Source of the DNA: Peptoniphilus gorbachii
GTDB taxonomy: Bacteria; Bacillota; Clostridia; Tissierellales; Peptoniphilaceae
DNA: 64,000 nt
Assembly (NCBI RefSeq): GCF_016908115.1
Contig: NZ_JAFBDH010000003.1
Coordinates: 173,556 to 237,555 of the forward strand
Direction of reading: 5' to 3'
The notes below the pieces were generated by a model that was not told the DNA's origin, did no database searches, and saw only the letters and a list, made by a program, of their open reading frames with translations. The translations under genes were made by a program, and so were the position numbers. Of the stretch, positions 25,779 to 33,846 are shown piece by piece. Each line of letters opens with the position of its first letter. Within the stretch, counting starts at the first letter, position 1.

Positions 25779-26385
25779 GGCCTGTATAATTGGCATTTGT
25801 GGCGGAAGTGGAAGTGGAAAAAGCACTGTTACAAAAAAATTAATTGAGCTTATTGGAAAAGATAATGTGTCTGTCATTGAACAGGATTCTTATTACAAGG
25901 ACCAGTCAAATCTTGCCTTTGAAGAGAGAGTTAAGACTAATTATGACCATCCTCTTGCCTTTGACAACGACCTCTTATTTGAGCATTTAAAGATGTTAAA
26001 GGAAGGAAGGGAAATTGAAAAGCCAATTTATGACTTTTCCCTTCACAACAGAAAAAAGGAAAAGGAAAAAGTATTTCCAAAGCCAATTATAATTTTGGAA
26101 GGAATTTTAATTTTTAACGAGGTAAATTTAATTGACATTATGGATATAAAAGTCTTTGTAGATACAGATGCCGATGTTAGAATAATTAGGAGAATTAAAA
26201 GAGATATGCATGAGAGAGGAAGGTCGCTTGATTCTGTAATTGATCAGTATATGGCAACAGTAAGACCATCTCACCTTCAATTTGTTGAGCCTTCAAAGAG
26301 GTATGCCGATATAATTATTCCTGAAGGCGGCGAAAATGAAGTTGCAATTGATCTTTTATACCAAAAAATTAAATCTTTAGTATAA
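25768..26385 (+). CDS. udk: Uridine kinase
   Basis: A 205-residue P-loop nucleoside kinase for pyrimidine salvage (uridine or cytidine to the monophosphate). [13 protein letters not shown] at about residues 6-18 is the P-loop. [26 protein letters not shown] and [33 protein letters not shown] are the standard Udk motifs. GAGGAG precedes the ATG inside the end of trhP. The trmR-trhP-udk order matches the Bacillus yrrM-yrrN/O-udk cluster. Confidence 0.95.
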   Translation: MKNRACIIGICGGSGSGKSTVTKKLIELIGKDNVSVIEQDSYYKDQSNLAFEERVKTNYDHPLAFDNDLLFEHLKMLKEGREIEKPIYDFSLHNRKKEKEKVFPKPIIILEGILIFNEVNLIDIMDIKVFVDTDADVRIIRRIKRDMHERGRSLDSVIDQYMATVRPSHLQFVEPSKRYADIIIPEGGENEVAIDLLYQKIKSLV

Positions 26386-26392
26386 AAAATAT

Positions 26393-26421
26393 TTGACAAG
26401 ATAAAAACTATGTGTTATCAT
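26393..26421 (+). promoter_or_regulatory. Promoter of infC-rpmI-rplT
   Basis: TTGACA at 26393-26398, 17-bp spacer, TATCAT at 26416-26421 with TGT before it (extended -10). Start near 26428, leaving a leader of about 120 nt. Confidence 0.75.
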
Positions 26422-26427
26422 AACTTT

Positions 26428-26550
26428 TGTTATTAAAGAAGAAGTCCGCTTCTCACCTGATGACGAGGTCATTTAGGTTGTTTTAAAATTATGATGAATT
26501 TGCGGGCATCTTTTGGTGCCTGCTTTTTTAATTTACGGAGGTGCTTAGAA
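26428..26550 (+). promoter_or_regulatory. L20-type autoregulatory leader with terminator
   Basis: The leader contains a CTTCTCACCTG segment and a hairpin around TGATGACGAGGTCA, followed by a terminator hairpin at 26502-26510/26515-26523 with a four-T loop and six T. It stands before infC-rpmI-rplT, where Bacillota usually carry the L20 leader: excess L20 binds the RNA and favours termination. The assignment rests on position, the terminator and partial motif memory; no covariance model was run. Confidence 0.7.
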
Positions 26551-27078
26551 ATTAAAGAACTTCAAATTAATGAAGAAATAAGGGAAAAAGAAGTCAGATT
26601 AGTAGATGATGAAGGCAACCAATTAGGACTTGTTCCTAGGATGCAAGCCATTGACTTGGCAATATCTAAAAAACTGGACTTAGTAAATGTTGCGCCAAAT
26701 GCAAAACCACCAGTTTGTCGTATAATGGACTATGGTAAATACAGATACGAACAAGAGAAAAAAGAAAAAGAAGCTAGAAAAAAACAAAAGGTAATCAATA
26801 TTAAGGAACTTAGATTTACTCCAAATATTGAAGATCATGACTTGAACACTAAAGCCAATAGAGCTATTGATTTCTTAAAAAATGGTGATAGAATTAAGGT
26901 TTCAGTTAGATTTAGAGGTAGAGAAATGGGTCACACTGATCTTGGACGAGAAGTTCTCGATAAGTTTTATGATTTAGTTTCTGAGTATGGAGTTGTGGAC
27001 AAAAAACCTAAAATGGAAGGAAGAAGTCTTGTGATGTTCCTTTCAGAGAGAAAAGACAAAGATAAGTCTGATAATTAA
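26551..27078 (+). CDS. infC: Translation initiation factor IF-3, AUU start
   Basis: A 175-residue IF3: N-terminal domain [23 protein letters not shown], linker [13 protein letters not shown]-terminal domain with [24 protein letters not shown]. The only well-placed start is ATT at 26551, 9 bp after GGAGG at 26537-26541; upstream in-frame ATG codons (26491, 26494) would translate the terminator hairpin and give an unrelated leader peptide. An AUU start is the known basis of IF3 self-repression, since IF3 rejects non-standard start codons. It is co-transcribed with L35 and L20. Confidence 0.92.
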   Translation: MKELQINEEIREKEVRLVDDEGNQLGLVPRMQAIDLAISKKLDLVNVAPNAKPPVCRIMDYGKYRYEQEKKEKEARKKQKVINIKELRFTPNIEDHDLNTKANRAIDFLKNGDRIKVSVRFRGREMGHTDLGREVLDKFYDLVSEYGVVDKKPKMEGRSLVMFLSERKDKDKSDN

Positions 27079-27089
27079 GGAGGATTTTT

Positions 27090-27281
27090 ATGGCAAAAAT
27101 GAAAACTCACAGAGCTTCCGCAAAGAGGTTTAAGAGAACTGGTTCCGGAAAGCTTAGAAGATTTTATGCTTATAAAGGACATTTAACTGGTAAGAAAACT
27201 GCTAAAAGACTAAGAAAACTTAGAAAGGGCAGTTTAGTTTCTAAAGGTGATCAAAAGAGAATTGATCACATGATCCCTTAA
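27090..27281 (+). CDS. rpmI: 50S ribosomal protein L35
   Basis: A 63-residue, strongly basic protein with the L35 pattern [20 protein letters not shown] and a C-terminal [10 protein letters not shown]. It is a core part of the large subunit. AAGGAGG lies before the ATG. The order infC-rpmI-rplT is nearly universal. Confidence 0.97.
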   Translation: MAKMKTHRASAKRFKRTGSGKLRRFYAYKGHLTGKKTAKRLRKLRKGSLVSKGDQKRIDHMIP

Positions 27282-27293
27282 TAGGAGGTAAAG

Positions 27294-27644
27294 ATGGCTA
27301 GAGTAAAAAGAGGCGTTAACGCTAAAAAAAGACATAATAATATCCTAAAGCAAGCTAAGGGATATTTTGGTGCTAAATCAAAATTATTTAGAACTGCAAA
27401 CCAAGCTGTTATGAAATCTCTAAACTATTCATATATTGGTAGAAAACAAAGAAAAAGAGATTTTAGAAAACTTTGGATTACAAGAATTAATGCTGCTGCA
27501 AGAATTAATGGCATGAGCTATTCTAAATTTATTAGTGGTCTTAAGAAAGCTAATGTTAATATTAACAGAAAGATGCTTTCTGAAATGGCTATTAACGACC
27601 CAGCAGGTTTTGCTAAATTAGTTGAAATCGCAAAAGGAAATTAA
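27294..27644 (+). CDS. rplT: 50S ribosomal protein L20
   Basis: A 116-residue L20 with the basic N-terminal tail [23 protein letters not shown] and the [19 protein letters not shown] core. It binds 23S rRNA early in assembly and, in Bacillota, is the repressor that acts on its own operon leader. AGGAGG lies 7 bp before the ATG. A compact terminator follows. Confidence 0.97.
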   Translation: MARVKRGVNAKKRHNNILKQAKGYFGAKSKLFRTANQAVMKSLNYSYIGRKQRKRDFRKLWITRINAAARINGMSYSKFISGLKKANVNINRKMLSEMAINDPAGFAKLVEIAKGN

Positions 27645-27650
27645 TTTAAT

Positions 27651-27673
27651 GCTCCCTTTAGGGAGCTTTTTTT
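27651..27673 (+). terminator. Intrinsic terminator after rplT
   Basis: 6-bp GC-rich stem GCTCCC/GGGAGC (27651-27656 with 27661-27666), TTTA loop, seven T. Confidence 0.9.
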
Positions 27674-27709
27674 GTATAATGGATATATAAAAATATTTAC
27701 GAGGGTATT

Positions 27710-29038
27710 ATGATTAGAAAATTAAAAAAGAATCCACCTCTTATAGTATGCCTATCTTTTTTTGCCCTGATATTGTTCGGTGCAATTTTACTTGACCTTC
27801 CAATAGCAAGTGCAAATGGTGAGAGAATTGGATTTTTAAATGCATTCTTCACATCGACTTCGGCATCTTGTGTGACGGGACTTATTGTTGCCAATACGGC
27901 AACTCAGTGGACTGTCTTTGGAAAAGTTGTAATAATTATTTTAATACAAATTGGCGGGCTTGGCACAATGGTGTTCTTATCACTTATTGCCATGGTTTTA
28001 AATAAAAGAATTGGAATTACTGAGAGAAGAATTATAAAGGAACAGACAAATGCCGATACCAGCAAGGGGATAATTAGACTTGTAATTTATATTATTAAAT
28101 TTTCTTTAGCAGTTGAACTTGTAGGTGCAATTTTACTTGCAACAAAATTTATTCCAGATTTTGGACTTGAAAGGGGAATTTTATTTTCTATATTTCATTC
28201 AATTTCTGCCTTTTGTAATGCAGGCTTTGACATCATAGGAAATTCTCTAACGGATTATGTGTCTGACTTTACTGTCAACATGACAATTTCACTTTTAATA
28301 ATTTTTGGCGGTTTAGGTTTCACAGTTTTTATTGACATCTACAGAAAGAGAAGATTTAAGAATTTAAGTCTTCACTCAAAGGTTGTTATTTCCTTTACGG
28401 CAATGCTACTTTTAGTGGGCACTCTTGCTTTTTTCTTAATTGAATACAAGAGTCCAGCTATGGCAGGTTTGTCTCTATATGGAAAAGTTTTATCTTCCTT
28501 CTTTATGTCTGTAACAGCAAGAACTGCAGGCTTTAATACAATCGACATAGGAAAGATGCAAGAGGGTTCTGTGATTGTAACTATAATGTTAATGTTTATT
28601 GGGGCATCTCCTGCATCAACTGGTGGAGGAATTAAAACTACAACATTTGGAGTTTTATTGTCCTCAACAATTTCAGTTTTAAGAGGAAATAAGGAGATAG
28701 AAATATTTCACAAGTCAATTTCTTATGAAACACTTATAAAATCTCTTTGTATTTTTACCTTGGGATCTTTCTTAGTAATATTTTCATCTCTTTGGATTAC
28801 ACTTATTGAGCAAGGTAAATTTTTATACTTGGATATTTTATATGAAATTGTTTCAGCCTTTGGAACAGTTGGAGTAAGTAGAGGAATTACTGCTAATTTA
28901 AGTTCTCTTTCTAAGATTATTTTAATCGTATTAATGTATCTTGGAAGAGTTGGAGCAGCGACTTTAGGGGTAAGTATTTTAGATACACATAGAAAGAAAC
29001 ATACTAGATATTCAGAAGGAAAAATTATAGTGGGGTAA
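27710..29038 (+). CDS. ktrB: Potassium uptake protein, TrkH/KtrB family
   Basis: A 442-residue membrane protein with about eight to ten segments. The four selectivity-filter loops are visible: SCVTGL (about residue 58), FCNAGF (about 170), ARTAGF (about 277) and FGTVGV (about 385). Its size fits KtrB rather than the longer TrkH. It conducts K+ with Na+ coupling and is gated by the cytosolic RCK ring encoded next (2-bp gap). A TGTATAAT sits just after the rplT terminator at 27673-27680 and may be a -10 box, without a clear -35. No ydaO or kimA-type c-di-AMP riboswitch fits in the 36-bp leader. Confidence 0.92.
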   Translation: MIRKLKKNPPLIVCLSFFALILFGAILLDLPIASANGERIGFLNAFFTSTSASCVTGLIVANTATQWTVFGKVVIIILIQIGGLGTMVFLSLIAMVLNKRIGITERRIIKEQTNADTSKGIIRLVIYIIKFSLAVELVGAILLATKFIPDFGLERGILFSIFHSISAFCNAGFDIIGNSLTDYVSDFTVNMTISLLIIFGGLGFTVFIDIYRKRRFKNLSLHSKVVISFTAMLLLVGTLAFFLIEYKSPAMAGLSLYGKVLSSFFMSVTARTAGFNTIDIGKMQEGSVIVTIMLMFIGASPASTGGGIKTTTFGVLLSSTISVLRGNKEIEIFHKSISYETLIKSLCIFTLGSFLVIFSSLWITLIEQGKFLYLDILYEIVSAFGTVGVSRGITANLSSLSKIILIVLMYLGRVGAATLGVSILDTHRKKHTRYSEGKIIVG

Positions 29039-29040
29039 AT

Positions 29041-29691
29041 ATGAAGACATTTATTGTATTTGGCTGTGGTAGATTTGGATCTACTGTTGCCACAAGATTA
29101 TATGATTTAAAAAATGATGTTGTAATTGTAGATTGTGACGAAGAAAAAATTGATGCCATTTCAGAAAATGTTACTGAAGCAATTATTTGTGACCTTGAAG
29201 ATGAAAAGTCAATGACTGAACTTGCACTAAAAAATTTTGACGTTGCAGTAATTGCAATTGGAGAAAATCTTGAAGCTGCCGTCATGGCAGTCCTTGCATC
29301 AAAAGAAGCGGGAATCGAAAAAGTTATTGCCAAGGCACCTAATTATAAGTTTGGAAAAATTTTGCTAAAATGTGGGGCAGATAAAATTATTTTCCCTGAA
29401 AGAGACATGGGATTTAGACTTGCAAATAATTTATCCAATGATTATTTACTAGATGCCAATGAAATTTCTAAGGGTTATACTATTTATGATTTTACTGCCA
29501 TTCCTAAGATGAATGGAAAAGAATTAAAGGATTTAAAACTTAGAGAAGAATATAATTTCAATGTTTTAATGGTTAAGAGAGCTGGGGAAAATTTTGTAAA
29601 CCCTCTTGCTTCTTTTAAGATAAAAGAAGAGGACATCTTAACAGTTTTAGGTTCCGATAAGGATATTAAAAGATTTACAGAAGCAAATTAA
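29041..29691 (+). CDS. ktrA: Potassium channel regulatory subunit KtrA (RCK domain)
   Basis: A 216-residue cytosolic protein: an RCK_N Rossmann domain at residues 1-125 (FIVFGCGRFGSTVATRLY nucleotide loop, VVIVDCDEEKID with the acidic ribose ligand) and an RCK_C domain at about 135-216. It forms an octameric ring that gates KtrB in response to ATP/ADP; RCK_C domains in this family also bind c-di-AMP. It lies 2 bp after ktrB. A bidirectional-looking terminator follows. Confidence 0.93.
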   Translation: MKTFIVFGCGRFGSTVATRLYDLKNDVVIVDCDEEKIDAISENVTEAIICDLEDEKSMTELALKNFDVAVIAIGENLEAAVMAVLASKEAGIEKVIAKAPNYKFGKILLKCGADKIIFPERDMGFRLANNLSNDYLLDANEISKGYTIYDFTAIPKMNGKELKDLKLREEYNFNVLMVKRAGENFVNPLASFKIKEEDILTVLGSDKDIKRFTEAN

Positions 29692-29718
29692 TAAGGGCAG
29701 TTGCCCTTATTTTTTTTG
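29690..29718 (+). terminator. Intrinsic terminator after ktrA
   Basis: 9-bp stem (29690-29698 with 29703-29711), AGTT loop, eight T. The first base of the stem overlaps the ktrA stop codon. Confidence 0.9.
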
Positions 29719-29724
29719 CAAAAT

Positions 29725-29907
29725 TTATAAAAATTTTTTTAAGTATATTTCATATAAAAGCATTAGCCAAGCTATAAGGTTAAAGATATAAGACAGCCTG
29801 CCTCTTAGTTTTTCATCCTTAACTATTTTTGTGTATTTAGTTAAAAAGTATCCAAACAAAGCAGTAAAATAGACAATTATTTTTATAGCTACAATATGTT
29901 TATTCAT
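29725..29907 (-). CDS. Small hypothetical membrane protein
   Basis: A 60-residue predicted protein with two hydrophobic segments (about residues 6-23 and 42-56) joined by a basic loop (KYTKIVKDEKLRGR). AAGGTG lies 9 bp before the ATG at 29907, which is why I keep it although it is short. An in-frame TTG one codon upstream is less likely. It is convergent with ktrA and ends in an AT-rich stretch. I do not recognise a family; the hairpin topology is that of many small stress-induced or transporter-associated peptides, but no function can be given. Confidence 0.5.
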   Translation of the reverse strand: MNKHIVAIKIIVYFTALFGYFLTKYTKIVKDEKLRGRLSYIFNLIAWLMLLYEIYLKKFL

Positions 29908-30030
29908 CAAACCATCACCTTTTTTATTTTATCACGAGAAAAATATTTTAAATAATACTTTGTTTACATATTGACCTTTATAATCTACAATTAAGTTAAT
30001 ACATAAAAGAAATCAGAAAGAGGAGAGACA

Positions 30031-31140
30031 ATGAAAAAATTAAAAAAACTTTTACTTATGACTTTAGTGGCGACTTCACTTATTGCCTGCAACAAAGACA
30101 CAAAGACAGCAAATGCACCAAAGGAAGAAGTAAAAAAAGAACCGGAAAAAATAGTTTATTACACACCACTTACTCATGAGGAAAGAGAAAATGAAGATCA
30201 AGCTAAGAAAAAAATCTTTGCAGTAATGCTTGACAACCATGATGATGCAAGACCTCAAGCACAAATTTCTAAGGCTGACATAATTTATGAGTACAGAGTT
30301 GAAGGCGAGTTCACAAGATACATGGCGCTTTTCCAAAGCAATTTTCCAGAAAATGTGGGACCAGTTCGTTCTGCAAGGCCTTACTTTGTGCAAACTGCCA
30401 AGGAATACAATGCAATTTATGCTCACTGGGGCGGATCTGAAGCAGGACTTGCTGAAGTTAGAAATAGAAATGTTGTTGACCTTGATGGCATTGCCCTTGA
30501 AGGAATAGTCTTCCACAGAAATAAAAATGTTGGCAAGCGTGCACCTCACAATGGATATATTTCCCTTCCTGAACTTGAAAATTATTTAGTTGAGAAAAAG
30601 GGTGTCGATGTAAATGACAACACAGTTTCACTAAATTTTTATGACAAGATAGCAGAAATAGAAGGAATAGATGTAAAAGAAATAACTTTAAATTTCAACA
30701 AAAATTATAAGACAAAATTTATCTATGATGAAGCAAGTGGAAAATATAAGTACATCCGCCAAGATAAACCTGTAATTGACGAAGCAACAGGCGAAGAGTT
30801 TAACACAGATAATTTAGTAGTTCTCTTCCAAAAGGGAGTTGTAGCAGGGCCTAAGGGCACATTAAAGATGGCAAATATAGGCAGCGGCTCAGGACTTCTT
30901 CTTCAAAAGGGAAAGCTTGCTCCAATAACTTGGGAAAAGGCAAATGAAGATGCAAGGACTATCTTAAAGTATCCTGACGGAACAGAAGTTAAATTTTATC
31001 CAGGCAGAACTTTCTTCTCTATAGTTGATGAAGAAAAGGATGCAGTTTACCAAGTTCCACAAGCTGAAGGCCAAGAAGGACAAGATTCTTCTTCAACAAA
31101 CTCTAATGCAAAAGTAGAAAACCAAGCTGCAAAAAAATAA
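30031..31140 (+). CDS. DUF3048 domain lipoprotein (YerB-like)
   Basis: A 369-residue secreted lipoprotein. The signal peptide ends in the lipobox SLIAC, with the lipidated Cys at residue 20. The DUF3048 N-terminal block starts near residue 64 with FAVMLDNHDDARPQAQISKADIIYEY, includes NVGPVRSARPYFVQTAKEYNAIYAHWGGS, and the C-terminal block has the NLVVLFQKGVV region. The tail is rich in Gln, Ser and Asn and is low in complexity. The family function is unknown. AGGAGAG precedes the ATG. The 123 bp before it hold a TTGACC (29971-29976) but no well-spaced -10. Confidence 0.88.
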   Translation: MKKLKKLLLMTLVATSLIACNKDTKTANAPKEEVKKEPEKIVYYTPLTHEERENEDQAKKKIFAVMLDNHDDARPQAQISKADIIYEYRVEGEFTRYMALFQSNFPENVGPVRSARPYFVQTAKEYNAIYAHWGGSEAGLAEVRNRNVVDLDGIALEGIVFHRNKNVGKRAPHNGYISLPELENYLVEKKGVDVNDNTVSLNFYDKIAEIEGIDVKEITLNFNKNYKTKFIYDEASGKYKYIRQDKPVIDEATGEEFNTDNLVVLFQKGVVAGPKGTLKMANIGSGSGLLLQKGKLAPITWEKANEDARTILKYPDGTEVKFYPGRTFFSIVDEEKDAVYQVPQAEGQEGQDSSSTNSNAKVENQAAKK

Positions 31141-31186
31141 TTTTTAAAATATTTTTATTGGGTAAGTATAATAACGAGGTGATATT

Positions 31187-31687
31187 ATGATTAATATGAC
31201 AAAAATTGATTACGTTATAAATGCTACTGGAGCATCCTATGATATTGTCAGAAAGGCTCTTTTAGATAGTGACGGCGATGTTGATGAAGCTATAAAATTC
31301 ATAAGTGAAGGAAAATATGACGAGAGCGCTGAAGCTTCAAAAGTTTTCGAAAATGAAGAAGAAAAAGAATCCTACGAAAATCGTGAAAATAAAACTGGCA
31401 GAGAATATGTTGACGAAGTTATAAATTATCTTGATGAAATTGTTGATGCAATAAAAGAAATTTGGAGAAAGGGCAATGCAAGGAGACTTGTAGTGGAAAA
31501 AGATAATGAAACAGTTCTATCTCTTTCCCTAACCACATCTGCAATAGGAATGATTTTGGCACTTCCTGCATCACTTATAGGACTTTCTGCAGCTTATGTC
31601 TATGACTACTCCTTTAAAATAATTATGGAAAATGGAGAAGTAATTGATGTCAAAGAGTATTTAAAAGACAAAAGTAATTTTAAATAA
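31187..31687 (+). CDS. UBA-like / DUF4342 domain protein
   Basis: A 166-residue protein in two parts. Residues 4-42 (KIDYVINATGASYDIVRKALLDSDGDVDEAIKFI) are a UBA-like three-helix domain like the one at the N-terminus of EF-Ts. Residues about 85-158 fit DUF4342 (EIWRKGNARRLVVEKDNETVLSLSL, then a hydrophobic segment). The hydrophobic stretch ALPASLIGLSAAYVYDY suggests membrane contact. An acidic linker joins the two. The function is unknown. The ATG at 31187 follows GAGGTGAT with a 5-bp gap. Confidence 0.8.
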   Translation: MINMTKIDYVINATGASYDIVRKALLDSDGDVDEAIKFISEGKYDESAEASKVFENEEEKESYENRENKTGREYVDEVINYLDEIVDAIKEIWRKGNARRLVVEKDNETVLSLSLTTSAIGMILALPASLIGLSAAYVYDYSFKIIMENGEVIDVKEYLKDKSNFK

Positions 31688-31697
31688 GATAAAAGTG

Positions 31698-31719
31698 AAG
31701 AGCCCTTCGGGGCTTTTTT
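31698..31719 (+). terminator. Intrinsic terminator after the DUF4342 gene
   Basis: AGCCC-TTCG-GGGCT hairpin (31701-31714), extendable to 8 bp with A-U and G-U pairs, followed by a T-run. The TTCG loop is an unusually stable tetraloop. Confidence 0.85.
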
Positions 31720-31738
31720 CTTTAAGGCGAGGAGCAAA

Positions 31739-32485
31739 ATGATAATTACAAGTAAAAATAATATTACATATAAATTTTTAAAATCTTTAAAAGAGAAAAA
31801 ATATAGACAAGAGCATGGGCTTTTTATGGTGGAAAAACCCCTTGTAATTGAAGAGACAAGGGACTTTAGACCAAAATATATTGCTATAAGTGAGTCTTCC
31901 TTTAAGGAAAATAAATTTCCTGACATAAGGAAAAGAGTTAAGGAAGAAGATTTATTTATTTTTTCAGACAATATTTTCAAAAATCTTTGCGACGCAGTGA
32001 CTTCACCTGGCATAATCGCCTACTACAGTGAAGTTCACAGAGAATTTCATGAAGAGTCTGGAAAATTTTTGTACCTAGATGACATTAGAGAGCCGGGAAA
32101 TCTTGGGGGAATGATAAGATCTGCTGATGCTTTTGGTCTTGACGGTCTAATTATTTCGCCAAACTCCTGCGATTTATACAATCCTAAGACAGTTAGGTCT
32201 TCCATGTCATCAATTTTTAGGGTCCCAATTTATTTTATGAGTCGAGAGGATTTGGTGAATTTAGACTTTAATATTATTGCAACTTCACTGGATAACTCAA
32301 GATCCACTAGGGACTATAAATTTAAGGACAAGGACATTGTTGTAATTGGCAACGAAGCTAAGGGGGTTTCCGACTTTTTAATGTCTCATGCCAAGAATTT
32401 TTTAAATATTCCAATTTCTCAAAATGTGGATTCCCTTAATGCCAATGTTGCAGCATCAATTATAATTTACGAGATGATGAAATGA
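31739..32485 (+). CDS. TrmH/SpoU-family RNA 2'-O-methyltransferase
   Basis: A 248-residue SPOUT enzyme. An N-terminal substrate-binding domain covers about residues 1-95; the SpoU domain follows with motif 1 LDDIREPGNLGGMIRSADAFG near 114, motif 2 VVIGNEAKGVS near 200 and motif 3 IPISQNVDSLNANVAASIIIYEM at the end. These motifs form the trefoil-knotted SAM site. The target (23S rRNA or tRNA) cannot be assigned from sequence. The start has a GGCGAGGAG ribosome-binding site. The next gene overlaps by 4 bp. Confidence 0.92.
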   Translation: MIITSKNNITYKFLKSLKEKKYRQEHGLFMVEKPLVIEETRDFRPKYIAISESSFKENKFPDIRKRVKEEDLFIFSDNIFKNLCDAVTSPGIIAYYSEVHREFHEESGKFLYLDDIREPGNLGGMIRSADAFGLDGLIISPNSCDLYNPKTVRSSMSSIFRVPIYFMSREDLVNLDFNIIATSLDNSRSTRDYKFKDKDIVVIGNEAKGVSDFLMSHAKNFLNIPISQNVDSLNANVAASIIIYEMMK

Positions 32486-33168
32486 CTTATATATTAGTGG
32501 CAGAAAATTTACCAGAAGAGTTTTGCGAAAAATTAAAAGCCTATGGAGAAGTAGTGAGGACTCGTGCCAATAAAAATATTTTAAAGGGTCTTGACACTCA
32601 CACAGATATATTAGTCCATCCACTTCCCAGTGGAGAGCTTGTAGTCGATAGGGATAATTTTGAATACTACAAAAATCTTTTTCCAGACAAAAAGATTCTT
32701 CCCTCTCACTCGATTTTGTCAAAAGAGTATCCAAAAGATGTGCCCCTAAATGCCTTCACTTTTAAAAATTATTTCATTCACAACTTAAAATACACCGATA
32801 AAGTTCTCTTAGATTACTACAAAAATTCTGGCTACCATATGATAGACATTAAGCAGGGCTACACCAAGTGCTCCTCACTTGTGACAGATGATTTTGTCAT
32901 AACAAGCGACGGAGGAATTTATGAAAGCCTAAAGGATTTTATTCCAATTTATAAAATAAAGCATGGAGAGATAAGACTTCAGAATTTTAATTATGGTTTT
33001 ATTGGCGGGGCAAGTGGAGTCTATGGGAAAAAAATATTCTTCACAGGAGATTTATCACACCACTCATCTTATGAAGAAATTTTAAAAATTATTAAGAAAT
33101 ATGATTATGAAATTGAAATTTTGTCCAAATACCCAATAGAAGATTTTGGTTCTATTTATTTTATTTAA
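32482..33168 (+). CDS. DUF6873-like protein, possible GME-fold
   Basis: A 228-residue cytosolic protein, ATGA-coupled to the TrmH-family gene. It resembles what I recall as the DUF6873 group of guanidino-group-modifying-enzyme (GME) fold proteins from clostridia: repeated beta-beta-alpha blocks, a QGYTKCSSLVTDDFVITSDGGI core with a conserved-looking Cys, and GFIGGASGVYGKKIFFTGDLSHHSSYEEI near the end. GME enzymes include arginine and agmatine deiminases, but the activity of this protein is unknown and the catalytic His/Asp set is not obvious. A terminator follows. Confidence 0.6.
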   Translation: MTYILVAENLPEEFCEKLKAYGEVVRTRANKNILKGLDTHTDILVHPLPSGELVVDRDNFEYYKNLFPDKKILPSHSILSKEYPKDVPLNAFTFKNYFIHNLKYTDKVLLDYYKNSGYHMIDIKQGYTKCSSLVTDDFVITSDGGIYESLKDFIPIYKIKHGEIRLQNFNYGFIGGASGVYGKKIFFTGDLSHHSSYEEILKIIKKYDYEIEILSKYPIEDFGSIYFI

Positions 33169-33192
33169 GACCTTTGTAAAAGTGACAAATAT

Positions 33193-33241
33193 AAAAGATG
33201 GTATGTAGAAGGGTTAATTCCCTTCTTTAATACCATCTTTT
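33193..33241. terminator. Long bidirectional terminator hairpin
   Basis: A 12-bp outer stem (33193-33204 with 33230-33241) and a 7-bp inner stem (33207-33213 with 33220-33226) separated by a small internal loop, capped by TTAATT. A-runs on the left and T-runs on the right allow use in both directions: after the + strand DUF6873-like gene and after the minus-strand broken gene. Confidence 0.85.
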
Positions 33242-33279
33242 ATTTCTAATATAATTATTAGGATATTTATAAACATATA

Positions 33280-33782
33280 CTATCTATTTATTTTTTTGTT
33301 AAGAATTTTTTTATATAAAAACTTATTGAAATCGATATAATCAAACATTAACTTAGAAAGCAAATCTTTAAATACATCATCTTCTTCAAGGTAAGATTCC
33401 TCAGAGACACCAGAAACATAAGTCATCTCTATTAGAAGTTTACCACTATTTGTATACATATATTTAGTCTTTTCTTCAAGTATAAAAAAAGAAAATTACC
33501 ATATTCTGCTTCACGAGGATCCACATACTCTATACTTTTTTCATTTTCTATAATTTTAAAGAGATGAAAGGACATGTCTTTTATCTCAACATTTAACTTA
33601 ACATTTCCTACATAATATTTTGCATTTTCACTAAGCATATTCCTCTTATAGGAAGGTAATTCTGAGAAATCAATTTCAACAAGGTCAAATTTATTTTTGA
33701 GATAACTTATAAGCTCTTTTGAATTTTTCTCGCCAATAGGAATTAGGTGTTTGAACATTTTAATTTGAGTTTTGTAGTTCAT
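33280..33782 (-). pseudogene. Hypothetical protein gene broken by a frameshift in a 7-T run
   Basis: The frame from the ATG at 33782 reads about 100 sensible residues to EAEYGNFLF, then a T7 run (A7 on the + strand, 33484-33490) after which it gives 13 residues and stops at 33432. Restoring one T lets the frame continue as FFILEEKTKYMYTNSGKLL and then about 50 more residues to a TAG at 33280-33282, just before the terminator. The intact product would be about 167 residues with no family I recognise. It may be a true pseudogene, a phase-variable gene or a sequencing error in the homopolymer. GAGGAG lies a long 13 bp before the ATG, so the start is uncertain. Confidence 0.7.
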
Positions 33783-33826
33783 TTTACTTTTACATCTCCT
33801 CAAATGATTATTATATAAAATAATTT

Positions 33827-33846
33827 AAACTCCTATTTAGGAGTTT
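33827..33846 (-). terminator. Hairpin between the two minus-strand genes
   Basis: 8-bp stem AAACTCCT/AGGAGTTT (33827-33834 with 33839-33846) with an ATTT loop. It contains the stop codon of the membrane-protein gene. The T-run is stronger on the + strand than on the minus strand. Confidence 0.6.

Noticed and set aside
26491..26550. Upstream ATG extension of infC
   Set aside because: It would translate the leader terminator and adds a Cys/Phe-rich segment absent from IF3; the AUU start fits spacing and family length.
29963..29984. TTTACA and TATAAT before the DUF3048 gene
   Set aside because: The spacer is only 10 bp, so they cannot form one promoter.
30076..30549. A 157-codon open frame antisense to the DUF3048 gene
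   Set aside because: Its codons mirror the real gene, the product is an unlikely Cys/Phe/Ser-rich sequence, and no ribosome-binding site is present.
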